This document shows positions 11,300-24,400 of a stretch of DNA of 64,000 bases, piece by piece. Where the stretch lies: contig CAJSYZ010000008.1 in assembly GCA_910574455.1 (NCBI GenBank), positions 802,637 to 866,636 of the forward strand, given 5' to 3'. The DNA comes from Trichaptum fuscoviolaceum. Lineage: Eukaryota > Basidiomycota > Agaricomycetes > Hymenochaetales > Trichaptaceae. How positions within the stretch are numbered: position 1 is the stretch's first letter; every line of letters starts with the position of its first letter. The notes under the pieces are model-generated. The model worked only from the letters and a program-made list of their open reading frames with translations, was not told the DNA's origin and did not search any database. The translations under genes were made by a program, and so were the position numbers.

Positions 11300-12300
11300 G
11301 AAGTGAGAGTAGACGGTAGGGATAGAGACTCGTCCCGACTGACTGCTCAGCGCGAGTCCTGTGGCCGCTTATTGTTGAGCTTGAGATGGTCGAGGAAAAG
11401 AGGAACGATGGAACGAGAAGAAGCTGACGCGGCCATCGTTCCTTCCGGTGACAAGAAAGTCGGAGTCATACTGGAAAGTTGTCACTGATGAGTCGGGGAT
11501 ACAGGAATGTGAAGAAAATCATACCCATTTGCAGATTCCATACGCGAACGGATGTGTCCAATCCCCCTACCCCCACCCCAAGAAAAGAAGACAATATAAT
11601 TTTCGGCGTAAATCTTATGCAGATGTTCTCGGAGAACGTATAGACATTCCCCGTGCCGATGCTCCAAAGCTGAAGAAGCCCGTGAGTATTATGATTCAAA
11701 AATTAAAAGAACAACTTACTCGAGAAGTACAGTAGTAGCTTTCGCTCACTGATTACTGCACGCATACATCCTCTCCTCGTGCCTGTGAGGGCCGGTTCAG
11801 TAACTTGCCTCTTTGCACATCCGAAACGTCGGTGATGCGTCTCGCAATTCAAAACCTGAGAGGAGCGGACCTCGGATGCAAGTGCAGCAACCAGTTTTAA
11901 TGTCCTGCTCTCTGAGCTGGTCATCAGCCACCACTGACGATGAGCTCTCTGGCATAGCCCTGTCCCTCGGAGAAGGTTCACTCATGATATATGGTTACGG
12001 ATGTAACCACTCTACCATCACAAATCGCTGAAGAAGTTTGTGTTGTCAACTGTGGAGGTGGACGCGTGCGCATGTGTGCTCGCCATTGCTTTAGTCGGTG
12101 GGGGGATACGCGTCGGCATAAATCTGCGAGAGAATCCTGGGTCAAGAATTGGGGCGCCTGCTGTGGGCGCAGTAAATTGCGTAGACGGCAGTGGTTTCGT
12201 TCCTCTGCAAAAGCGGTCGAACTCCTACCCCCTTGGTTTCCATACGAGCCTAGAGCGGCGCACGAGTAGAAACGCGTCGACCCACAGGGAGCTAACAAAG
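11300..12300 (-). pseudogene. WD40-repeat protein relic (Cdc4/F-box-WD40-like)
   Basis: Scattered minus-strand segments carry WD40 blade signatures in different frames: VVTSVTIYHE near 12000, LLQLWSIGTGNVYTFSEN near 11650, GLDTSVRVWNLQMG near 11530, and YDSDFLVTGRNDGRVS near 11440. The order and wording (a terminal blade of FLVTG-NDGRV type) resemble the Cdc4 substrate-recognition subunit of SCF ubiquitin ligases. No continuous frame links them even with introns, and an F-box is not visible. I read it as a decayed host-gene copy in the left arm of proposed copy A. Confidence 0.5.
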
Positions 12301-12429
12301 TAAGGCGCAGACGTTTTACGCGAGCTGCGCGAGGCGTTGAAACCGATAGAACAATTTGAGCGTGCCGAGACAGGCAAAGCGCGAGTCGGCAGATGCGCGG
12401 CGGAAGAAAGAGGTCTATCAGAGTTGTAC

Positions 12430-13573
12430 AAGGTCCCGCATGGTGTTGGGAGAGAATCGGGACGTGCAGGAGGAATTCGATGTTGAAAATTGGTAGAAAA
12501 GTGAAGAAGAGAATCTGCGGTGACTTGGGCGTTGGGATACAGTGGTAGTTGAGGAGGAGGCCATGACTACGTCAGTTCGCTACTGAAAAGTCACTTGAGG
12601 CCATCAACGATATTATAGAGCTTACTCATCTTGGATGATTGGTTAAAGTGTGTCTGTAAGGTGGTTCCTGCCCTAGGCTGCCAGTGCCAGTGTGTAAGAT
12701 GATCCCGTGTCAACTCAACTGTACATCCTACGGCAGCGGCTGTTCCTTTTTCCGATAATTGCGTAGGATGCGATCAATAGTGGAGGGTGCGGGCCAAGAT
12801 GTAATCCTGGAGAGCAGAACGTAGTGTTAAACAGAAAATACACCAGGACGTAAGACAACCTGAGGAAGTTCTCTGTTAACGAGCCTGGTTGTATGGCATG
12901 GTGACTACGGCCAGTGTTGAGCATCTTCAATGTCCACCAAGTACTATGCCTGTGGTAGCAACAACTTGAAGTTGAAGTCGACAACTGAGTGCCAGCCTGC
13001 CAGCCTTAGTAGTGAGTGCCACAACTTCAAGTTGAACTTGAAGTCACCGTGCCAGTGACCGGCGTGCCACTGGCACTGGCAGCCTGAGTGGCAGTGAGCC
13101 TGAGTGACTCCGACTCAGACATCACTGGCAGAAGAATTTGCCGTCCATGTCCTCTTCATCTTGCTCCCCGGAACATTGAAGGGATGAAGTAGTGATGTTG
13201 AAGGCAACTTGAGCCAGAGGAACTTTAACACGGTGTATGTCCCCGAAACTTGAATGTTAAAGTAGAAGCACAACACAAACAAGCCTTCGGGTACTACTAG
13301 TACGAGTACTAGTAGGCTAGTAGATACTCCTGGCAGCCTGGGGATGCGCTGCATCGTATGAGATGTGGTGATCAGTATTTACAAAATATCTTCAAGTTGA
13401 AGGTCATATCATCACACAATCAAGCAAGACATAGGCGTTTTATTCAAGAAAAAGACGACACATCATTGTTTACTATTATCGGAAAGACAAAGTCGAAACA
13501 TCATTGTTTATCAGGAAGACAGATAGACTCGACGAAGTTTATACCGTGACCATATACTACGGGTAGTAGTATA
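12430..13573. other. Spacer; palindromic-word DNA begins near 12955
   Basis: No gene is supported. From about 12955 the sequence turns into dense short words (CAACTTGAAGTTG, TGCCAGTG, CTGGCACTGGCAG, CCTGAGTG, ACTAGTACGAGTACTAGT) that recur between and within the cassette genes. The change in texture could mark an inner element boundary. Confidence 0.55.
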
Positions 13574-16500
13574 CTAGGACAAGGGCGTCAAAGATTTGAG
13601 TCGAGATACGCCTTCGCCGGTAATCCGAAACTCAAATGGCTCTTTGTAATGAGGATTGGAAGGATTCACAAATCCTTCCTTGGAACTAGGAGGCTTCCGT
13701 GTTTGCTCACGCACTTCCTTTGCCCAGTCCATGCGCAGAGCCAAATAAGACTGAGGTGCCCGACCATAAGGGCCATGGTTCCCCACTATCTTGCATATCC
13801 TTTTAAGCACGTCCTGCTGTTCATAGGTAAAGAGTGGTTCCCCCGCTGTCAGGTGCAGTACGGATGGTGCGTTTTCTATGAATTTGAAGAGAGATTCGTC
13901 GTCACCATAATAATGTCGGTCGTGGATAAGTTTATTCAAATGTTGCCTGAGTGGAGTCTCGTTCATCACCTCAAAAACGACATGTTCAGAAGACGTAATC
14001 ATCTGCATCGCGTTGGAAAGGATAACAGCTTTCTCCCTGTGCGTATTTCGCCGCTTCTCCAGATGCAGGATCTTCGATAATTTTTTTCGGTCTTCGTCAT
14101 TTTCCGGCCACTTTCGCACTGGCACCGGGACTTCCGTGAGATTCGCCTGCTTGACAACTTCCGCTAGTGTGTTCAAGGATAATTGGTCGAAAGAAGCTGA
14201 GACTTCCTCAAAACTGCGCTGTATATCAGCTGGGAGAGCTTTTGGAGGAAAACCTTTGGCCGACGCATGGGGTATGTCCTCAGAGCCATAGTATTCGATG
14301 TCGCCCTCTTCGGCCATCTTTGCAAAGAATTCCTCGAAATAGAACTTAGGCAGGTCCTTCAGATCGAGGACACCCTCTTCTGATGGATCAAGATTTGGGA
14401 ACGGTTTGCACGTAAAGTCATCTATGCTGGCATCCCATGTGGACTCCTGCTCGTCAAGTGTGGTGGCTGGCTGTTGTGAATCCAACTTCTTCAGCTTGCG
14501 ATTGAGGATGACATACAACCTTCGATGGAATTCGAAGATAAGATAGAAGCGCACAAGAAAGAAACGGAACTTTTCGATGGGTTTTGCGTCAGGCGACGGC
14601 TGCCAGGAGTTTGTGAAGGGGTATTTGGATTTAAGCTTTGCTCTCGCGTCCTCTACCAAGCTCTCCAGCCTCTTTTCGGCTTCCTTCAGCGTCTTGGAGG
14701 CCCGGCCCTTCTCTTTGTCACCACACTTTGGGTCATTTGTCGTCTCCACCCTCGCCATTGCTTTGCTTTTCGCCTTATCCGCGTCCTTGTATGTCGTATC
14801 CTCCTCGCGGAAGTCTGCTAACTTGTCTTCAATCCCTGCTAACCACTCTTCGTAGCGTGCTTCCTCTGAGGATATGAGGCTTTCAGGTAAAGCGGTGAGC
14901 AGGTCATCAAACAGATGCCTTGCAATGGGAACCTTTCCGTCCCGGCGCATGGTTGGTTGGGCAGTGAACTCAGCGTAAAGCTCGTTTACACCTCTGATGA
15001 GCCCCGCTGTCTTGACACCGCCATCACCAGTAATGTCAAAAGGGGCAACCGATTCGATCTTGAATTTGTTTGGGAAAACAATGGCAAAAGCCATATAAAG
15101 AATGTTCCTGGCGTCCTCGAAGACGTGTCGTAGTTTAATACTACAAGCTGCCGCTTCGCTCTATGTGAGAACTCATGAGTTTAATTTGTTTTGCAATAGC
15201 TTTCAAGATGACTTACCGATTCAGCTGCTACGGCAATGATTTGAAGCTCGCGTATCATGACAGCGAACGATGCTATAGTCCGCGTCAAAAGGTCGTCTTT
15301 GGAGCGGTCCGCCTTCCGTTCAGCATCCAATGTCTGGTCCGCCTTCCGTTCAGCATCCAATGTCTCCAAACGAGCCAGCTTTTCGTTCATTTGAAGCACC
15401 TTGTCGGTGGTGCTTCGAATCATATCAAATTGACTGTCAAGCCTTTTGCTAACATTAGCTGCCATGACGGAGTGTAGCGCATGGATGCCCTCCTCAGCTG
15501 CAGCCCTCGCAAGCATCGGGTAATTCAGGGTTGCCTGGTCCTTTATATGTTGTATCTCGTTGGAGAGAGAATCGACTTTCTCCTGCAAGGTCTTTATTGT
15601 CTCCGAGTAATCCGTGTTCTCCGATTTGGCCGCCTTTTTTTTCGTGGCTTTCAGATCTTCCCTTTTTTTCTCAAGATCTTGAGATCCAACATTCCGCATC
15701 GCCCGATCCAGCCGTTCATCCACTTTCTGTTTTTCATCAGGATTCGCCGCCCGAGCTGCCGCTCCATCCTTGAGTTTTGTTATCACCTGGTTGAGAACTT
15801 TGGCAGTCTCGACCAGCTTTCCTCCAATGTCCGTCCATTCCTTGCCCGCTTTGTCCAAGTCGCCCCCTATCCCATTGAGCATGGTGACTGACAAGTCGCT
15901 AGTTGGGTATAGGAAAGAGATAAGAAGCAATCTACACAGACTGGCAATGTCACTCACAGGTTCGTTTTCAAGTCTTCGACACTGTTTGACGGCTTGGAGT
16001 CCACGTCCGACCCAGGTTTTGCCACCCCACTGCCAGTGGCACCGGCACTGGCGGCCTCGCTGACAGTAGAATGGAATGTCATCAAGATGCAATTAAGCTC
16101 AGGCTGGCAACACTACTCACAATTCCAAATTGGATGTGTCTGGTTCCGCCTCAGTGGCAGACGTCAAATTGCCACTGCCAACTCCTAGTCCGACCTCAAA
16201 CTCCGATTGTGACCTCAACCCGGGCCCTGCACTTGCAAGAGACTCCGAGTCGGACATGGAGACGCCGGGCCCATTCACTGGCAGGCTGTCAAGAGAATGT
16301 CCTGGTCACATACTTTGAAGGCTGGCAACATGAATGACACTTACTTGATTGCTGATTTGCCACTGTCATCTCGCTGTACCAACTGAATGAGAAATTCAAT
16401 CCATTTCACCATGTCTGACCGCGTCTTTATAAGCTCGGGCCACGGATGGGCTCCATTTTCGCCGGAAGAAACTAGTCCTGTTTGGACTTTTTGTGAAAGA

Positions 16501-16646
16501 ATTGAAATTACTACTAATACTAGTTTTTGAGACATGTACTACATACCAGCTCGTCTGGCATCATCTGGACCCAGTAGCAGCCTGATTTGGATTTGATTGG
16601 GAGGCTCAGGTAGCACTGGCATGTTAGCGTGAGGGACAACAGACAT
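13574..16646 (-). CDS. Cassette gene X, copy A: coiled-coil plus conserved unknown domain, 922 aa
   Basis: Six exons join in frame: 16646-16547, 16477-16345, 16285-16121, 16059-15958, 15898-15217 and 15160-13574. The N-terminal third is Ser/Glu/Gly-rich. Residues from about 170 to 390 form a charged coiled coil (LDKAGKEWTD, KKKAAKSENTDYSETIKTL) with an exact duplicated LDAERKAD unit. The C-terminal 500 residues hold the domain shared with the copy at 50896-53984: RHLFDDLL, SWQPSPDAKPIEKFRFFLVR, FEFHRRL, EEFFAKMAE, SEDIP, NTHREKAVIL, LIHDRHYYG and YGRAPQSY. No catalytic motif, signal peptide or membrane span is visible and I do not recognise the family. The last intron is at the same position in both copies (after AVAAES / AAAAKG). 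An unbroken 922-codon reading argues for function. It lies 3'-to-nothing but head-to-head with Y across 2.2 kb of word-rich DNA. Confidence 0.8.
15306..15365 (-). repeat. Perfect 2 x 30-bp tandem duplication in gene X
   Basis: Two identical 30-bp units (15306-15335, 15336-15365) encode consecutive LDAERKAD repeats in the coiled coil. The length is a multiple of three, so the frame is kept. Lack of divergence implies a recent duplication. Confidence 0.9.
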
Positions 16647-18861
16647 TCTGAAGGGATAGTCGTTGAGTTGCTGGCTTCAAGATGATGTGGGGGGCATCAT
16701 GATGGGGTCCGCTGCCAGTGGCAACTAAAAGCTATTCACCGTCGGAACGTGAACTTGAAGAAGTTGATGGAAGTCGGATACTACCGCTGCCAGCAGGCCA
16801 CACCGTGACTCAGGCTGACGGAGTGCCGTGAAGAGTAGTACTATTTTTAAATTTAAGTACTCAGGCTAGTACTACTATGCCAGTGATACTACTACTACTA
16901 GTAGTAGGACTTCCCAGCCTCACTGGCACTGGCAGTGCCACAGCATGAGTGCACCCGCTGCGAGTAGTACTACTACCGTAACTACTAGTACTACTACTAC
17001 TACTACTAGTACTTACTAGTCGAATTTGAAGTTGATGATCTCAGCAACTTGACAGCTCGGCCGCCGCAGTTCGCTTCGGAGTCCGAGTCCTCGCCGGATA
17101 GTACTATAGTAGTACTATACTTGTTTGTGTTTCACGGCATGATGATGCGGAGGCACCGTGATCATCATTATGATGGTACTGGATGCCTTCCCGTAAGGAT
17201 TTAGGACGACGATTCTTATCCTAAATCCTCTTCCGAATATTATCCGGGAACGGAGCCAACTTTCCGGTCGACGTCGGTCGTCCTAAATTACTGAGATCAA
17301 GGAAGGGCTCTAAACATTACAGCAGCGTTCTCACATACCATATTTAGTAGAAGTGAAGATTATGTGACGCACCCGCTTCCATTTTAAGCAATTTTATCTA
17401 TGAAAATAATCCGGCAGACCTCACCGTGGCAACCGGAAAGGAATTTAGGACCCGTCCTAGATGTTGCTTACGGTTTAGGATGGCTGTCCTAAACCTGTAC
17501 CTGACGGAGTTTCAAAGATTTAGGACAGCCTCCGCCGTCCTAAATTCTTACGGGAAGGCATCCACTAGAGTAGTGACGCAGCCTGCGGCTCAGGCTGAGT
17601 CGGAAGCCACCATACTCAGGCTATGCTTCCCGTACTAAGGATTTAGAACGGCTTTTTCGTCCTACAAGTAGTATGTAGTACTAGTACTAAACGGCACGGC
17701 TCGGAGCCAAACTCTCCGTCTTGCCCGGGCCCTAAATTTCCAGGATCTAGCAGAGGGGAAGGGTCTGCCAGATGGTCCGTGTCTAGGACAGTCGTCCTAA
17801 ATGCCTGCCTTGCTTACCGTACTAGTAGTAGTATCAGGTAAGATATCATAAGTACACCCTGATACCTTACCTTCAAGTTCAAAGGTAAGTTATACCGCGG
17901 GTCTCCATGGACCGGCAGAACTTCTGCTCAAGGCCGGCGGTGGACGGGTGGCTTCAACCTCCCTAAATGCTTGCCAGCCTGAGTGCCAAGCGGGGTCTTA
18001 TGGGTTTCAATTTCGGGTGTCCTATGGTACAGTTCACTTAGAGGCCGCTACTTTGGGGCAGACGCCAAATTCAATTTTGGCCAACCTTAAAATAAATTTA
18101 AATCCAAAAATATTTGAGGCAATCCCGTTTTCTCAGAAAAGCCCAAAACTGCAATAAAAAGTGGTCTAGAAGAAGCGGGGGAAAATGAGAAGGTCGGGTA
18201 GAGGAAATAGAAGGCTTAAAATAGTTGATTAGTCATTAATAGTTACCACAAAAGGTATATTTGTAAGGCCTCGCCAAATCGGACTGTACCATAAATCCTT
18301 CATCCAGTGGCGCCACTGGCAGTGATACCGTGACTCAGGCTCAGCCTGAGCCTGAGGCTGCCACTGCAGTGCCAGTGGCAGTGAGGCTACTAGTTCTGGG
18401 AGGAAGGGCACTGCGTTCCGGAATTGCGTGATAACGCTCAGGGAAATCTGCCTCCCGTGCGAACGTCTTCAAGTTGACAAATGGGGGACTCGGACTCGGA
18501 GTAAGGGACTTGCCGGCGAAGCTCGGCCCGTTTTCTACTACTGTAGTATTAGTAATAACTTGAAGTTGCCCCTCAGGCTCACTGCCAGTGGCACTCACTG
18601 CCAGTGGCTCACTCAGGCTACTACTAGTACTAGTAATAGCCTACTACTACTAGTACTACTCAGGCTGCCGGTGGCATGCCACGGTGGCGACACTTGACCT
18701 TCATTCCAACTTCACTCACCGTTTGAATAACCCTTGCCATTACTTTCCTCTCAGGCATACTACTAGTACTACTACTACTAGTATTCCTAGTAGTAGTACT
18801 CACTGCACTGCCAACTTGAAGTAGCTCAGGCTCTTCGTTCAGTCACTATCAAATCTCCAAA
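16647..18861. other. Word-rich X-Y intergenic region, copy A
   Basis: A 2.2-kb region between the divergent starts of X and Y. It holds repeated self-complementary words (CTACTACTAGTAGTAG, TGCCACTGGCAGTG, CTTGAAGTTG, CCGAGTCCGAGTC) at 16740-17140 and 18300-18830, a 387-bp TIR element at 17181-17567, and related degenerate TTTAGGACG pieces at 17620-17820. No gene is supported. Confidence 0.65.
17181..17567. mobile_element. MITE-like element with near-perfect terminal inverted repeats
   Basis: The left end GGATGCCTTCCCGTAAGG and the right end, read inverted, GGATGCCTTCCCGTAAGA match and continue into ATTTAGGACG on both sides. Directly outside each end is ACT, a candidate 3-bp target-site duplication. 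The 387-bp interior has several ATTTAGGAC and GTCCTAAAT copies and no open frame, so it would depend on a transposase elsewhere. Degenerate related motifs follow at 17620-17820. It is nested in the X-Y spacer of copy A and I saw no counterpart in copy B. Confidence 0.75.
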
Positions 18862-20687
18862 ATGTCAAGTTCTGATCTCGGGGATACTCCAAGCTCTTGC
18901 TTGGACACAGACGAGGACGAGGACGGTTCAGAATCCAGCTTTGGTCTCAACACTCACAGCTCAAAGTCCGCGATCATCGAAGACGAGAGCGAATACGAAG
19001 TGTATACAAATCCTGTAGAGGTTAAGTTCGGTAGGACCACATATTATCTATATTTCAGTGTGTGGTTTGGCTTATCTTCAATGACTTGTCAGAGGACCTA
19101 CCCTTTGGTTATCGCTCGGGAGCATATATCGATAGCACGGTGGTCCAGTCAATCACCAAAAGCTTAGAGTCCAAGCTAGAGCATGCAAATCGCTTCGGGT
19201 TTTCGTCGAACGATTTCAAGGAAACACTTGTTCTGGCTGATCGGCTGGGGAGGTACTTTGATACGTCAAATCAGTATATCAGTAACCGGGTTAGGGAAGC
19301 ACAGGCTCTGCAGAGGAAGACGGCTGTGATGCTAGACCAGTTTCGGATCAGTACATACCAGTACACGGACATGATCTTCAAGCTAGGTGAAGAACTAGCT
19401 ATCCTGATGCGTTATACGGTAAGCTGCAAATTAAATCAAAAGCTTGAATGCACGTCTCTAACCGCTTGTTCTTATGGTAATGCGCTATAGCCCGAGGAGC
19501 CACTTGAGCTGCTTATCCGCAAGCGTGTGGAGGAATCAAGACTTGCTGTCGCCACGGCGTTCATATCTGTTCTTCCCGGCTTTTTCCCGTCAGGGAAACT
19601 CATCAATGTTTTCACTGGGGACGTCATCTGGGATAATTTCTTGTCTTGCTTAGTCGCCCGATATCATTCACACCATGCAATCGTGCGTTGGCAACGTAAA
19701 TTTGAGGATGAGGAGGCCGGCAATCGATTGATACAGACAAAATCTGTCTTTTCTGCCATAAGGATCGACATCAAAGGCACAAAGCTCGAGGAAAATGTTC
19801 GTCGTGAACTCTCTGCTCAATTGAAGCACTTTACGCCAGTCGTGGGCGTGAATCTTAAAGGCTCTACAAGCAGGCCCCGAAACCCAAGGCTTGCGCTCAA
19901 GTTCTTTCTCCCCCTACTTATTTGGTCATATAACGAGTGCAAGGATTGGATCGTCTTCCTAGACAAATGCCGTGCGGAACAATTGCCAAAGTCGCCCGTT
20001 GGTCAACTCTCAGAAGCAGAAGTCAATTGTTCTGCGACTCAGGCGACTCCGACTGTCTTTCAATCCGGAACAGCACGAGAGGCTCGGCGTCGATGGAAAC
20101 GTGAACTTGAACGTGCCGGTGGAGAAGCTGCTCTAGCTGACTTTCATCGACTCATTCAGAAGTCAATGGATATTCTTGGCGTCGACTCGGCTGATGGTGG
20201 AACGTCCTCATTGGAGAATAATCGACAAATCCAGCGCGAATACGGAAATTATTCGGTTGTTCTGCGCAGGTTCAACTGGATCAGGAAATGTTTAATCATC
20301 CTCTGTGATGATTCGCTTCTGGATCTGTTGCTCATGAATGATGGTGCAATGCAGCGCTTCTCCAGGGAGATGGACTTTGCTAGGCTGGGCATTATCGAAG
20401 TGACTCGAGCCATTAGGCAATTTGACGATGCTGATCGCAAAGATATAGACAAGGAAAGACTCGACAGGGCCGCCGAATTTCTCCACGAAGATATGGAACA
20501 CATCGATCATGCCCTTATTCCGGCAGAGCAAATTTTTGACTCTTTACTCCTGAAGACAGTCGACGATTTACTTCGTAATTATGGTCCATTTTATTTAACA
20601 GATTATGGAATCCTATTTGCTCTTCTCGACAAATTGGATCCCATCACGGACACCGACTCGGATGTCAATATGAGCTCGGCGATGTAA
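18862..20687 (+). CDS. Cassette gene Y, copy A: conserved unknown protein, 571 aa
   Basis: Exons 18862-19020, 19059-19418 and 19491-20687 join in frame. The first intron would be only 38 nt (donor gttaag, acceptor tttcag); the second is 72 nt. The N-terminus is acidic and serine-rich (MSSSDLGDTPSS; DTDEDEDGSESS). The conserved body reads WLIFNDLSEDLPFGYRSG, IDSTVVQSITKSL, QYTDMIFKLGEELAI, VATAFISVLPGFFPSGK, SVFSAIRID, NPRLALKFFLPLLIWSYNE, FNWIRKCLIILCDD, YGPFYLTDYGILFALLDKLD. No signal peptide, transmembrane run or known catalytic motif stands out, and I do not recognise the family. The homologue at 55323-57189 is roughly 60 percent identical by eye in the conserved body. It is divergent from X and convergent with the transposase, a layout kept in both copies, so a role in transposition or element maintenance is inferred. 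Confidence 0.8.
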
Positions 20688-21457
20688 CTGGCGGTTGCAT
20701 ATTGGACCATTCCCCGACACGAAGTGTTCTAGGGTTCACCAGCGCGCGATTCAAGTTTAAGTTGTGGCCGTGTTAAATTTTTATTTCGTTTTACTATGTT
20801 TATGACAAAAGTCAAGGACTCGGATTGTACTAGTACTACTCATTCTATGCCAGTGCTTACTCCCTTTTCAAGTTTAACTTAAAGCTCCTCTCGCACTATG
20901 CTGCACTATTGGTAGTTAGTACTAGTAGCAACTATGTGACATCGTTTTCTTGATTACTACTATATACTGCAAAAAAATTATTTATTTATTCATAGCATAT
21001 GCTTCAAGTTGATAGTACTACCGTGACTAGTACTACTAGTAGTCTGTGTTCAACTTGAACTTCAACTTCAAGATGGTTAAATTAGAACTTGAAGTAGTAC
21101 TAGTAGTAGTAGCAGCCTGAGGCAGGTTATTGGTTCATTTCCAGTTGTTGGCAAGTTCCATGTTATTGTACACTTTTTACTTGAAGTTTTCTATGTTCAT
21201 ACTAGTAGTACTAGTACCAGTAGTAGTAGTACTCAGCCTGAGGCTGCCAGTGCACTGCAGCAGTGGGAAATTTTGACCACTGCCACTGACAGTGGCATCC
21301 GACATGATCCAACTTGAACTTGAAGTCTAAGATGCACCGACTAGTAACACTACAATTCTAGTATAGCTAGTACCATAATCCGTCACTGAACATTTAAATG
21401 TTATATCCTTACTTCATAAGTTTCAAGGTACTTTGTGAGCTAAATGAGGGTTTATCT
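20688..21457. other. Word-rich Y-T spacer, copy A
   Basis: A 770-bp region between the convergent 3' ends of Y and T. It contains CTACTAGTAGTA, CTTGAACTTCAACTTCAAG and GCCAGTG words (20820-21310) and no gene. Confidence 0.6.
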
Positions 21458-24400
21458 TTATTGTTGCCTACTTTCGTACAATGTTTCATGCATGTGCATG
21501 TCAGCAAATCGGTTAACATAGAATCTATTGTAAAAGTCCAGGGACTCCTCAGGTGTCAATGACTTCGGAGGACATTCATCACCCTCTGGAACCCCAAGGA
21601 GGTGAGCTAAACGGAAGATACTCCCTAGAGCTATCACGGATAACTTTGGAGTTTTTGAGTCACCGTGACGGGGGTAGCCTGACTCCGAGTCGGAGGTGTC
21701 ATTCAGGTCACTCCGGCGAGTCCGAGTCAGCGGTTGACGGCAACTTCCAATAGTACTACGCTGGCACGCGGTAGAGGTCTCTGACTCATACTCTGGCTCG
21801 ACTATCCACATTCTTGTTTTTCTGTCAGGTGAGTCTCCAACGTTCTTGAAAAACTGGACAAGGGCGCATTCCTGACGTTCTCCATTGGCGGTGAAGGAGA
21901 AAAGAAGCATAACCCGAGCAATTCGCATCCCTGCAAACCCCTTTTTGCGAGAACTAACTTGGACAAGAACGACATCACGTCGTGGTTTTCCGCGCCAAGA
22001 GGGATTGGACCTGATCACCTCCCTCATTGCTTGCTCTATAGGAATTGATTCGCCGCGGTAGGCGAAATACGCGGTAGCTGAATGGAAGATGGCAATGTCA
22101 TTGCCCATGTCCAGTGCAAACTGTTGTTCGGCTATCAGGCTTTCAGAAGCGCTTCCGAGGTCATAGTATCCTAATTCGTTCAAGTTGCACCTTTCGTACT
22201 TGCAGAATAAGTATATTTTGATGAGTCGTCGGAGCTGTCGGAGTTCCGGATGGCCTTTTATCGCCGCAAGAGCGTTGAGCTGTTTGGGGTACAGCTTACT
22301 GGACTCTGTAAGGATAGCAACGAATAAGTCAGATATCCAGCGCCACAATTTGAAGCTCGTGTTACTGACGTTGTTTCGAAGCCATTAACATCAAGCTCGA
22401 AGGATCACTTCTACCACCTAAGCAAAACCGATGTTCTGTATTTTCCACATCATGAAGAACAACACTACTTTGCAGTCCTTCCACTGATGAAGTGCTGAAA
22501 TCATCCAGGTCAGCAATTTCGTTGTGCCCTTGATTACCCACAGTGCCATCGAAGAAATCATCTGTATCATTGGCTGCTCCTGCCACACCAATACACTGCA
22601 ACTGCTCCCTCTGATTCGGGATCCTCTCAGCATCATCCTCCTCCGGCTCTGACATATTCTTCCGCAGAACATCTCGCAAAACTTTCCACGTAGCCTCGGA
22701 TAGCGTATCGTCTAGCATTCCACGCCGTTTGAAGTCTGACCTCGATGCAATAAGTTTGCTGAGTCGTTGGTTTGCTGTGATCATCTGGCCCAAGGGATCA
22801 TTTCTGTTCGAGCGTCGCCACGTTTCTTTGACCGCATAAATATGTTTATTCTCTGTAATCGATGAACACAGCCCGCTCGGTGCAGCAAACAGAGGGATCA
22901 ATGTTGGATAATGGACCATAGCATGCTGTCGTGGTAGTGAAAAGTTATCCCGGATGCCCTTAGCTATGAATATTTGCCGATAACGGTGAAAGTGATCCAA
23001 AGAGGCTTTGATTTGATCAAGAGTTGAGGCTGTAATCGTGTACCGACGCACAAGGTAACAGAAGTCTAGAAATGCACTTAATGTGCGAATCATATCATCG
23101 TGTGCAATGCCCACGATAGCCGGAAGATACACCTAAGCAAATTGCATCAAATATCAGCAAACCACTGCCTCGAACAAGATAAAAAGGTCACATACTTTCA
23201 TAAGTGCCTTAGAATCATTGCCTGTCCATTGCTTGAAGCCTCGGCCTTCGGGGAATCTGCGAAGTCCAGGAAAAGGAGCAGCAACTCTGATTCTACGCGG
23301 ATGTTAGCAATGGTATTTACATTAAACAACTTGCGAAAAAAATCACCTTTTATCCACAATATCCAGCTCTGACGTGGTCAAGCTCTGACATATCCACTCG
23401 ACAAGATGATCCTTGAACACGCCTTTGATGATTTGGTGCAGCAGGTCCGGAGATATGAGATCGCATATATCTGCGCGTGGAATGTCATTGGTGAAAGGCT
23501 ACGGAGCAACGTATCAGTTGCAATATACGCATCCAATGAATAATTTGAAGCACGTACCACAATGTCCTGGTGGAATCCGTACTCTTTCCGAATTGTTGCT
23601 TTATTCATGTTGTTGGCGTCTACCTGTTCTATCAATCGTTCGTGCAGCTCTTTTGTTCGAGGAATTGATACAAATTCCGGATTATCGAGGTCCTTGTGAG
23701 GCGCTGTGCATCTATAATGTCGAAAGTAAGTCATCACCACAGAGCTTGATTTCAGGAAAGCCTGAGGGCGGTAGTACTTACTTGCAGCACCATCCAGTAC
23801 ATATGGCGCAAAGGCTGACCTGTTCCGGATAATCGGCTATATATGAGCCGAGTCCGAAAACCGACCTACGCAAGTGACCATCAGGGCACCGGAGAATGGT
23901 TTTCTGAGTGTTCATGATCATTGCGGATTTCAGCGAGATTAAGATCCTCGATATAGACGAATGAAAGATCTGATGTCGAAAGTGCCGGAAGTCATCTGAC
24001 TTTTCGTATTGCCGCTCAGCTGCAAAGCATCAGAAGTCAATTGAATAGATCACTATTAACACATACTCTTTGGTATTGCCAGAAATGCTATGAGCTGGAC
24101 TGTATTCAGTTTCTGGGACCGCCGGGCCTTGTTTGATACATTCCCAATCGAGAGATACAAAGGATAGTATTCATTATTGCCAGTTCCAACAGAAACCGTT
24201 GTCTTATCGCTCCCTAAAATGACCGGGACGAACATAGATCCATGGACTGCTTTATCTTCTGCGTAGATCTTGTTCTAAGTCAAGGATAATAAGTATCTGT
24301 GCGAGTTAATGAGTCATGACTTACAGCCTGTTCCCAAGCAAAATTCCCGGACATGTAATTTCTGAAAACTCGTTCTTTGTCATTGATATTATTGGTGTCC

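Noticed and set aside
16740..18830. CRISPR-like array or simple satellite
   Set aside because: Words vary in order and spacing with no constant repeat-spacer period, and the organism is a eukaryote.
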